Of a DNA stretch of 64,000 nt, positions 1 to 15,292 are shown one piece after another. Origin of the DNA: Pycnopodia helianthoides (taxonomy: Eukaryota; Echinodermata; Asteroidea; Forcipulatida; Asteriidae); contig CM063263.1 in the NCBI GenBank assembly GCA_032158295.1, forward strand, positions 7,250,501-7,314,500, read 5' to 3'. The translations under genes and the position numbers were made by a program. A model generated the notes under the pieces. It did no database searches. It saw nothing but the letters and a program-made list of their open reading frames with translations, and was not told where the DNA came from. Within the stretch, counting starts at the first letter, position 1; every line of letters begins with the position of its first letter.

Positions 1-655
1 GCGTATGTGCTTATTGTTGAGTTACCATATAGTGTTGGACTGAGTACTGCACTCCCAAACTGAGTGATCACGCTAGCATTGGGCTTGGCATACCACTATA
101 ACCAGAGTCCAACTTTGAAGATTGAGACATCGAGTTGTTTAAACCACCATTTCTTTTCACAACCACCACAACTCATAGAGAGAGTTTGATGAACATGGAG
201 TCTCCTCAAACCTCACTAGACAGCTAGACAGAGCCCAACAGTCTGTCTGGGTGGTGAGTTACCATACATGTTGACCAAGTACTGCACTGCCAAACTAATC
301 ATGCTTAGCATGTGGCAGTCGCGTTGGCGCAGTGGTTTGTTTCCTTGCTTAACCTCTGGGAGCCCGGTTCGATTCCCGCCAAAGGGGGGGGGGGCACTAT
401 GTGGTTTGGGTTTTCAGTCACTACCTGATTGCATGGGTTTCCCTGGAATATTTCTCTAGGGTTTTCCTCCCACGTCTAAAACTGAAACTCACTTCTTTCT
501 CTTCTTGGCAAGTTTAGTGATTAAGTTAGGTCTTCTGAGAGTCCTTGGCTAAACAACCAGAATTAATCAATGAAATGAGATGTTTCCACCATAATCGAAC
601 AGTTTGTGTGCAGAAGTGCCCAAACTGTCCACCCCAAAACAAAACTACTACATAC
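1..655. other. Non-coding left edge, repeats only
   Basis: I see no coding exon here. Positions 20-60, 95-115 and 245-290 carry variants of a short motif (gttaccatat, accagagtccaac) that recurs around 30400-30560, so this is dispersed repeat sequence. A tRNA-derived SINE lies at 305-480. The final exon of the iminopeptidase gene, expected to carry its catalytic histidine, was not found and probably lies beyond the left edge. Confidence 0.5.
305..480 (+). repeat. tRNA-derived SINE, family A
   Basis: The sequence has an A-box-like stretch (gttggcgcagtggtttg) and a B-box (ggttcgattcc), followed by a non-tRNA body (gtggtttgggttttcagtcactacctgattgcatgggtt). The same order of blocks recurs at 21290-21430. 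This pattern is a Pol III SINE rather than a functional tRNA, because no acceptor stem closes. A homopolymer of about ten Gs interrupts it. Confidence 0.6.
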
Positions 656-5841
<5,186 letters not shown>

Positions 5842-7002
5842 TGCCCTGGATCAAAGGCTGATTATTTGGCTGTTGTATGAATAATACAGGGAAACGATAT
5901 TAATCAGCATAAAACAGCCGTCAGACCAGCCTGATACACTTTCAACCAATAAAAACAACAACACGCAAGTACATTTCTTAAATGATTCTAGGTAAGATAT
6001 TTTGGGCCGAATTTACCCAGAAAATTTTTAATATTCTTTAAATAGCTATTTTTATAAATTCGTTTAGTTAATGTAAGCTTTTTGAGAAAAAGAAGAAGAC
6101 AAAACAAAAAGAAGAAAAAAAAAACCCAAAAAACTATTTTGGGGATTCAGACAATCATTATCTCAGTTCATCAGCCATAAACGTTTGCGTTGTACATGTA
6201 CTTTGTGCATTGTCCCTGGCATGCGAAAGGCCTGTATGCTTTTTGTTTTGTAACAGCATCATCTGTCAAAATTCGCTCACAAAAAAATGTTTCTAAACAT
6301 TTCTTTCAGTGAAAATCAGGCCATTCAACTTTATTTACTTGGATACCCCCTGCTTTCAACAAAAGTTTACTAATTTTTTTTAAAATCTCCTTCTGTTAAA
6401 AACAATTTCAACTGAAATTTGAGAAACTGAAACACTAGTTAGATCATAATAATAAATTTTACAGCTATAAAAAAATATAAATAAAAAAAAAAACCAACAA
6501 ACAAATAATTTATTTACATGGAGACAAAATTGACCTTTCATAAAGTTTTTATTATATTTAGTTCACCTTTGAATAATTTCAATGGAATGCTACATCAGCT
6601 CATGTGTTTGATAATTTTGAAAAAAAAAATGGTTTATACCGCCAGAAATTTAGCCTTTTGATGACCCCCTGTCTCGTTAAGTGTTTAACTCCCTTTAAAT
6701 CACCAGCTGACCGTCGTGTCTTGGCCGAGCGGTCTAGTGCACTAAACTCAAGCTCAGGTGATCGAGTCCCTCTTTTGCCCTTTGTGTCCTTAGGCCAGAC
6801 ACTTATCTATTATTGCTGCATTCTTTGAATGGGATGTAAATGCTCTTGTGCATTTGCCTTGATGTTTCTGGCAGTGGCTGCTGAATGCCCTGCAGCACCT
6901 TTCAAACCTTTATAAGGTATATCAGTCTCATAATTCACAAATTTCAAAAAACCCATTCTTAAAACATTGTTTCTTTGTTCAAGCAACTTGGGAACCTTTT
7001 AA

Positions 7003-7174
7003 TTAGGGAATAACAGTGCGTTGAGCCGGTCTTCACTGCGTGGTAATGACCGGGCTGGTGGCTGGCCGCTGTTAATGGACTGAGCCGAAGGCGAGGTCCA
7101 TTAACAGCGGCCAGCCACCAACCAAGGTCATTACCACGCAGTGAAGACCGGCTCATCGCACTGTTATTCCCATT
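7003..7174. repeat. Long hairpin (foldback MITE)
   Basis: Two arms of about 75 bp (left ending gctgttaatgga near 7079, right beginning tccattaacagc near 7097) are nearly perfect reverse complements around a loop of about 17 bases containing gccgaaggcgagg. The outer ends are gggaataacagtgcg and cgcactgttattccc. The near-perfect pairing suggests a recent insertion or conversion. Confidence 0.8.
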
Positions 7175-7706
7175 AATAAATGCCTTATAACAAAAAAACT
7201 GTAAAAATCGTCAGAATTTGTGATTTTTCTTTCGCCGTTATTTTTAGAAATGTTCTACTCATGTTCAAGGGCCAATCCTTTGGCTGTTCAACTTTTGTGT
7301 GGTACCTAATCTCTGACACATATTTAACTGTTTATACATATTTTCAAGAACCAGACCATGACTTTGCATTATGTTGGTTTCATGCGCGTACAAGCTGCCC
7401 TAAATTGATACATTGTCTGCGCTTTCACGCCTACGCGTGGAATGTTTCCGCACGCGGCACCATCTGTCCTGCTAAAAAAAAAATAATAAAAAATACGCAC
7501 AAAGAAATGAGTTGATTTTGAAACCGGTAGTTTGCACAACAATGTGCTTGTTAAGGGGCCATTTATTCGCTAGTTCACTTGGCCGGTCTTTATATCACAT
7601 GTTAATACACCCCCACGTGACCAGTCTTTGACCAATCAGAGTGCATAAACTCTCCAAGGTGTTTATTAATGGTAGATACATATCTACATAAGACTCTGGT
7701 ATAATT

Positions 7707-7712
7707 TTTATT
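7707..7712 (-). terminator. Candidate poly(A) signal of BBS12
   Basis: TTTATT on the plus strand reads AATAAA on the minus strand, about 80 bases downstream of the BBS12 stop. A second AATAAA lies at 7662-7667 in the same orientation. Confidence 0.5.
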
Positions 7713-7790
7713 ATTATTACAATGTGGGTACTCGATAGCCCTCAAGAATGTCTTCAGCCTTACCCTGTCCCCAAAGTGCACTTCAATCCC

Positions 7791-10700
7791 TCATAAAATC
7801 ACCGATCTACCCATGTCCACACGGTTGATTGATAAACTGTGTTGGTGAGATACCTGTAAGCCTGTTACAATATGAGCATCCACTCTTAAGGCTGTCTTCA
7901 ACAACACCCAGGCCCCTTCCCACGCTGCTCTCTTTGCCAAATAACTATCATAAACTTCCCTACCCTCAAAATTTGCAAATTTCTCCCTACAATTATGTTT
8001 CTTGTGCAACTTTTGTTGAGTGCGAGTCTTGGGTAATCCATTCTTTAAGTAATCCATTCCTGTTGATGATGGTGAGTCGCTCCTGTGAGTCATGTGATGT
8101 TTGCTACTTCCATGAGTGATGATATCATCAAGTCCAGTTAGTTCTAGATCAGACTGGCTGGAACCGGTTTGATCCAGTCCATACCCCGGCAACTTTTCAT
8201 CTGAGTTTGATGTGCATTCAGACACAGGGATTCCAGATTCACTTTGCTGATGTGGATCTGACTGGATGGAACTAGTATAAACTGGTTCTAAGCTGTCTTC
8301 TTGAATTCCATGCAGTATACAAGATTTTGCATGAGATAAGTCAGTTACTCTCCCCATGTTTTTAAAAATCTGAATCTCATAGGCGACAAATCCATTTAAT
8401 AAGGCCGATGTGATAGGTTCTCGATAGCAAGACGTACTGGTAGTGTGATCAGACTTTAGACCTTCTTCTGAAAGAAAGATAAGAAGAACAAATTTAAAGC
8501 ATAACACTTTTGACAGAATGACAAAGTTTTTTATTGTGATACAAATATCTTTATTTTTATAGTGAAATAAAGCAACTGCCATTAGCTGCCTAATGGTTGA
8601 GCCAATGATGCAAACCTCCCCCTCAAAAATCTTTATAAATGGCTCCAGATCAAAAACACTCTGTTACAGACTTCAGTGTCATCACTGACAGACTATTTCC
8701 AGTCCAAATTGAAATCAATGACTTGTAATCACGAAATCTGCAACCTCCTGAAACGGAACATCATTGACCCTACAATGGTCAAGATTTCAAGTACATGAAG
8801 AGGTCCAAATCAAATTTCTCAGGCACATTTGAGTCATAACTAAAAAGCTTCACACCCCTCAAGATTGGAAGTCACAATGTCTTCTCACAAATGTTCTCAT
8901 TTTACTTCTTTGCCTCATTGCTTTTTAACCAACCATGTACCTTTCATTTTCAGCAGTCGCCTCATCGCTGTCCGTTCAGGGACACCAGCTCCTGGGAGAC
9001 ACCGGCCGGATTGCAGCACGTCCTTGAACCTGTGTGCACTCTTCCAGAACCTAACCTCCGAGGCCATGACAAGACTTGCGACAGGGTTACTCAACACTCC
9101 AGTCTGGTGAGAAATTTCAGTTAACAAATATTTGTTTGTCCGAGTAGGGAGAAACTGTGGATAAGGCACCTCCAGACCATTCAACTCCAAGATCTGAATT
9201 TCCAAGAATGAAATGACTAAACAGTTTTGCCTTTGCCTTCTCTTTTTCCCACAGATATCTCCCTTTTCAGTCTGTCCCATCCACAAATTAATAACCTTTT
9301 CTCCCTCTTCCCATCTTTGATTATGTCCTTTGTGTTTCCAACCTCTTTTGGGTCAAACCAACCCCTTCCCTTTAACCCCCCCCCCCTGTCTCCTTCTTCT
9401 TTGTTCATTCCTTGCTCTGTGTGCTTTCGTCCTCTCTCTTTTTATCTCTTTCCACTTGACTGCTTCTCTTACACCAGAATACCTGTTTATGTGTGTTGTA
9501 ATGTCATCTAGCCTTCGAGAAAGACTCTGCTAGGGTCGAAACATCAGGCCACTCACTGTTTTTTGCATTTATACCATAGGTCCTTTTGGTTGGTGAGCAG
9601 TTTGCAACAGCTAATTCTATTTTCTCGGTAAATATTTTTGTCTCCTTTGAGTTGCCTGTTTTTTGCATTTATACCATAGGTCCTTTTGGTTGGTGAGCAG
9701 TTTGCAACAGCTAATTCTATTTTCTCTGTAAATATTTTTGTCTCCTTTGAGTTGCCCGTTTTTTGCATTTATACCACAGGTCCTTTTGGTTGGTGAGCAG
9801 TTTGCAACAGCTAATTCTATTTTCTCGGTAAATATTTTTGTCTCCTTTGAGTTGCCTGTATTTGAAATTAAATTTTGAATGTGAGACAAATGATAAGAGA
9901 TAACGCACCTGTAGTAACTTTCCTTCTACGAGTATCCTTGCATATACTGCCCTCTGGATTGCGTTTGAAGTCACTCTGGCCCTGTCCACGCACCCCAACT
10001 CCAAACCTGCAATAGTTATACCACATGCAACGTCGCTTATTGTAGCATCACCAACATAGTTGAGGATTGGAGCTGAGCAAGCTTCACCCAATGCCAACAG
10101 GGTCTTGTAGGAAGCATCTTGGAGTAGGATGACCTTCTTGGAGAGACAGTAGTCCAAGAGGTCTTCATCTGAGCGACCCTTGAGGACAATCAGCTTGATG
10201 TTCAACTATCAGAATTGAATTTCGAAATAACCAAAATCCAACAAACAATTAACAAACATCAGTAAAAAATGTTGCTTTATTTTGGAAATCTTTTTTTTTT
10301 ACTCAAGCAGATCGAAGTTAATATTGAAAAAGGAGCTACTAAAATATTACCTCCTGTAACATGTTTATAACAGCACTTAGCCAAGATTTCTCTTGATTTG
10401 GTGACGGTCCTGTCCCCTCAGTGAATACCTTCACCTTTGCGGTTTTCTTGAAGCCTTTGTGTCGGAAGTTGGGTGTGGCATCTCCGTTAACGATCTGAGG
10501 TTAAAACAAAGGAAGGTTTATGGCAGAAGACAACGTAACTTTCTTGGTGGCATCTTTTTTAGAACCTTCTTCAATCCAACAGCATAACTTTCAAACCTGC
10601 AGCATGTCACAAAACTTGTCTGCCTGACGTCGTACTAAAAGTAAAAGCTTAGTTGGTTACAGTCAAGAGTCTTTCAAAATCAAACAAAACTTGCTAATGG

Positions 10701-13700
10701 AATTTGATTTACAATTTTTAAGTCAGAAATTTCAAAAATCTTGAAACCATGTGATCTTCAAAAGCAACTAGCACTGGGACCCGTCGTTCTGAAGATACCT
10801 TTGTAGAAAATACGATGAAGGATTATAAATGCTCAGTTTTAGATGTGGGAGGAAATCCCTAACAGGAAAAACCAAAAGTATTGGGAAGGGACTGGAAACC
10901 CAGTTGATATCTGAATTTCCGGTCCAAGGGGATTTAAACCAGGGTCAACAGAGGCAAAAGCAGGGCAAGATACCATCAAGCCAACCAGACCGTCTTCTTT
11001 GTACATACCAGAGCTCGGAGTAACCCTTCAGTCGAAGCTGCTGCTATTGACGGCAACTGAAGAATATCTGTTTTCACTAACGCACCAGACTCTAAATGGG
11101 ACTCAGATGCTGCAGGCCCTGGGATGGTACACACGCTGATTCGATTCAAGTCAAACATCCTGCAGAAATATCAGAGATAAACGATGTCAATAACCTCAAT
11201 AAGAAAACCCTCAAACCTTCACTGCCTTAAGGCCAAATGAGTTAAATAGATTTTCTGTTGTTGTTTTTTTTTCTGAAATTTGCAAAAAAAAAATTAAAAA
11301 CCATTATCTTCAAGCAAACTTGATTCCTAGATTCTGATTGGTCAACCATAAAGATATAAATAATAAAATAATATTAATTTGAATGCAAAACAATGTTTGA
11401 AAAAGCCCTAGCAACAAAAAAACCCGTCCACCCATCCTGAAAAGGTGTCTAAGATGGGGGCGATACCAGTACGTACATCTCTGTGTTGCTCAGCTGATGA
11501 TAAGCCGCCTGCATCTGAAAAGCTTCCATGACGAGCTTCATCTCTAAATCAGCTCCATGACTCAATCCAAACCTGAATCAGAGAATGCAAAACAGTACCA
11601 GCAATTTAAGTTATGTTCCCAATGTGCAAAATGCAATAATGAATGCACATTCGCATTATATCAAAACGGGGTCCGCCTATTTTGGATCAAGCCTCGGTTT
11701 GGTTTACAGTGATATGGATGAAAAACAAAATGACTTCACCTGGTTCTTAGGCCGTTGATAGTAGCATTGGCAAGGTAGCTGAAAAGGCCTCAAACTCTTC
11801 AATTTTGTCACTGCAGTCAAAAAGGCCATAGCCATTGCCAAATTTGTTGGACACGGCCTTAGCCTTTTGAGTATTTAGACAAATGAAGTGTTTAGACAGA
11901 AATCGAAAATGCAGGGTTGAATGTGAAAACTGGTGGACAGGTTGGGTGGGGGGCGGGGCATCTATCTCTTCTAGAGAGGGACACTGCATCATATCCTTCC
12001 TCAAAAAGAGGTCAGGAGACACTTTCCTCGTTGAATCATATTTTGTTATTGTTGTACAACTTTTTAATGCTTACCCAAGGTTCAAAATATCAGGCTCTTC
12101 TATTCCATCAAGATTTTGAGGAAATTGTAGCCTTGATGGGGGTATATCTACCCCATTCTGCTCCTGTGAAAGAAAACACATCTTCTCCTCAGGAAAATTG
12201 TTCCCCAACAGAAGCCCTGTAACCCCTGGTGACACAGACAATGTCATTTCAGGGTCATTACCGTGACCTGAGGTCACATTAAAGTGTCTGCTTCTATTTT
12301 GAAGATTGGTTAGTCTCTTTGCTGCTGCGTTTTTCTGTTTGGCCTTTAAGAGATCTTCAATTGCATCTGGCATCTTTATTTCTTCAGGAGCTGTGGTTTC
12401 CAACTCAACATCACACTGGAAGGTATCAAGTGAACTTGTTGGATGGTATCCATGGTTACAACATGCAGTCAGCTGATTGGCTGGGTTTTGGTCTTCTATT
12501 GCAGATACGTTGCCATGGCAACTATTTGCAACCTCACTGCCAGACGAATTCTGATCAACCACAGTTTCAAAAGTTCTGAAGTGTCTACTGTTGTTTTGGA
12601 CTTGGGCCGTTCTCTCCGCAGCGATTTTGTTTCGATTGGCTCGCAAAAGCTTGTGAATAGATTCATGAATTGCACTTGGTTCTCTTGCTCGGTGATCATC
12701 TTTAACATCATCGCTCTTTATCATAACTGAATCTCTTGAAGAAGCGTCTTTTTCATCTTCTGGTGGAAAACATGAATCAAACTCATCACTTTCATCGTCA
12801 CTTGTTCCTTCACCGACTTCAGCACCAAGTTGAACAATCTCATCCACCTGTTCATTTCTAGTTATCCCATCCAAGGATTGATTTTGTCTTGAAGATCTGT
12901 CTTTAGTGCCCATGAAATCAAGGTGAGTGTCTGTTATATGATGAAGACTAAGACTTTCATGACGACTTGTCGACAACAAGTCCAAATCTGACAGATGCTT
13001 CTCCAATGTATACTCAGATCTTTCGTCCTCAAAGAACCAAGACACTTCATCTTCATTATTATCCGTTTCCACTGGAGCATCTGCTTTACACTTTGCTTCT
13101 ATTTGTCCAAGAAATGCTGGTTGTTTAGAGTCTGAGATGTTGAACTGGACTTCCTGAAACCCATCCTCATCCCCCGAAGGAGAAAGTTGAAAGATGCTGG
13201 ACTGCTCACCAATACTTTGTTTGCACATCCTCTGGGAACTGTCTATATTTCTCGTCTCGGTTTTGGGGGAGGGTGCTCCAAGTCTATCATTAAAACTTTC
13301 AACTTTTAGATTAACTGTAGAGGTGAATCTGTCCGAAGAATATTGTAGAGCATGTTGATGTTGAACTGTTAGGTGATCTGTGTTAGAACTGTGGAGTCTA
13401 CTTTCGTGGAAACCCATGTCTTGGGTGAAACCATGCCTCTGGTGAGAAACCCTGTTTTCTGAGTGGGCCTTTTGAGAAGGTAAGAGTGCTTTATCACTCG
13501 TGCTGAGTGGGAGATCTCCTCCTGTGCATGTTTTGTGGCTCTCTTCAATATTGGCAAGTGGCGCCTCATTTGAAGATGTTTGAGTCTTCGGAACTGTGAG
13601 ATTAGTGCAAGGTATGGTGATTGTCTCCAAGGCGTCTAGACACTGCTCAAGGCATTCATCTCCATACCTGATGATTGCTGAAATTGGAACACCCTGAACA

Positions 13701-15004
13701 AAATTTAAGGAAAACATGAATGAAAATTTAATTTAACTGACAATTTAAAAGATTACAAATGATGTGCATTAAAAAAAAAAGTATAGGCATAATGTTTCTG
13801 AATACACGACAAGATTTTTTTTGCTTTTGCTTACTTTTTAAGATCATGCACTTCCCATACTAATATAACGTTACTTTTATTTGTCACAATGAATATTAAC
13901 AGACGACTACCCCCAAATGATTCCAGCCGGTTCATCTTCAGTAACTTTACTCAATTCAACAATGTTCCATACTTGAGTAAGGAGTAATTGGATCTCCGCT
14001 GCCCAGAATCCAGCCATCGTCATTAAAGTTGTCGTCCCTGTGCCATGCATCTTTTGATGTGAAGCGCAAGCCTCCATCGCCAAGTGGCCAACTGGATGCT
14101 GAGAAAGAAAAGATGATGAAGATCAGTCAGTGAGTAAGTTCTACACAAATTACTTATCAGAAGTGAATCAAAGGTTACAAGGAAGAGATTTTAAGAAAGG
14201 GATTCCACAAAAGTGATTTCAATAAAGTGGTTCTCAGGAAGTGATTCCATCAGTCCATGGAAGTAGGGGAATCCAACCTGCCAACAAATTGATTCCAGAT
14301 CAATAAAAATGTTGGCATGTTTACAAAAAGCAGATGCCTCCTCTACTAAAAATGCCCGAACAGGTATTATTTGTAAAAGGACGTACCTCAATATCTAGAT
14401 GACACATGAGCTCGCAGCAGCTTGACACAAGATGGCCATCCTCACCATCATCTCCAAGAATACACTTCATTCTAAACAATATTTATTGAAAATACAAAAA
14501 CTGTAGTTGGAAATTGTACGTCACGTGTGATGTACATTTATGTGTTGAAACAATGTCACAATACTATATAGAAATAAAAAACTTAGTTGGTTTATCAAAG
14601 TTAAGTGACTTGATTCTTTTAAAAGAATTTAAAGAAGGCAAACAACAGAAGAAAGGGATGTTCAAAAGAAGTTGGTTTTACCTTTCATTTGGACCAAGAA
14701 ATGAACTCACTGAGCAACCTGTTTAAGAACAAGATAATGTATTCATTGAACTTTGAAGGGTATTTTTACCGATATGTATTGCAATAAACATGATAAACTG
14801 ATAATTTATTATTATTTATAATTAAATACTAGTCACTGCTCAGTCAGATTTAAGATAAATCAATACTCAATTGGATGACGTTGACACACACTGACAATCT
14901 ACATGTTGAATTTATCAACCAAACTTTACTCAAAAATAAGAAATTTATCAGTTGCCGTACTTACATATTGTTTGTAAAACCTGCAACGATGATAATCTAT
15001 TCAT
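7791..15004 (-). CDS. BBS12: Bardet-Biedl syndrome 12 protein, chaperonin-like
   Basis: BBS12 belongs to the vertebrate CCT-like BBS chaperonins (with MKKS and BBS10), which assist BBSome assembly at the ciliary base. Eleven minus-strand exons keep phase throughout and give 1144 codons: 14965-15004, 14682-14718, 14387-14471, 13973-14098, 12075-13693, 11477-11572, 11009-11159, 10351-10494, 9909-10205, 8941-9103 and 7791-8467. Landmarks shared with human BBS12, in order: SSFLGPNE, GTGTTTLMTMAGFW, GVPISAIIRYGDECL, SRHF, FGLSHGADLEMKLVMEA, FDLNRISVCTIPG, VNGDATPNFRHKGF, IKLIVLKG, GVLSNPVAS, and the C-terminal AWEGAWVLLKTALRVDAHIVTG. The human protein is 710 residues; the excess is mostly an acidic Ser/Asp/Glu-rich insertion in the 1619-bp exon and a smaller one in the last exon. 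The start is the first ATG before SSLQVLQTI; the frame stays open upstream, so a longer N-terminus is possible. Confidence 0.9.
9508..9556 (+). repeat. Dispersed motif, retroelement-end-like
   Basis: The stretch ccttcgagaaagactctgct followed by agggtcgaaacatcaggcca is repeated almost exactly at 53215-53262. It ends with a gtcgaaac(a/g)tc block like the one in the 49100-49700 array. Both copies run into ttttttgca, so the repeat unit extends a little further. Confidence 0.55.
9557..9858. repeat. 100-bp tandem repeat, three copies, in a BBS12 intron
   Basis: Three copies of exactly 100-base periodicity start at ttttttgcatttatacca (9559, 9659, 9759). They differ at only a few bases (cataggtcc/cacaggtcc, ctcggtaa/ctctgtaa, gcctg/gcccg). 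The array directly follows the dispersed motif at 9508-9556. The open reading frames across it are repeat artefacts. Confidence 0.9.
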
Positions 15005-15292
15005 AGCGAATTTTTCCGGGGGAAATGTTACTTGTTTGGTGATGAATTTACAAGTAGCAGACGCCAACTCTTGTTGTTATGTACATATAGTCTGGTGCCT
15101 GGTTAAAAACATGTCCTACTATGGTTATAAAACTCTAAGAACAAGACCAATGTCAATACCGTTCCCATGTTTGTTATTTTTCTTAGCCCTCCGAGAGATA
15201 TAAATGCCTCCAGCTGAGGGAACGAGGTTGGATCAACACCGTTATTTTTAAAAGTGCGCCCTCAAGAGATTTATTTTCATCAACTATAAAAC
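15005..15292. promoter_or_regulatory. Shared BBS12/TTC19 bidirectional promoter region
   Basis: The two start codons are 288 bp apart and point away from each other, so the transcription starts must lie in this interval or overlap. The TTC19 start is embedded in aaacatggcggcgcc, a YY1-like context, with gcgccctcaagag about 35 bases upstream. No TATA box at a convincing distance is seen for either gene. Confidence 0.6.

Larger units (their letters stand above)
5842..7790. other. Intergenic between iminopeptidase 5' end and BBS12 3' end
   Basis: Positions 5990-6600 are A/T-rich with poly-A runs and no recognisable gene. A family B SINE head lies at 6713-6830 (cttggccgagcggtctagtg), and a very long perfect hairpin at 7003-7174. 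The iminopeptidase promoter should lie just right of 5841, but I recognise no definite motif there. Confidence 0.5.

Noticed and set aside
9553..10205. Minus-strand frames extending past the BBS12 exon into the 100-bp repeat
   Set aside because: The exon ends at the GTGCGT donor at 9908; the rest is intronic repeat read-through.
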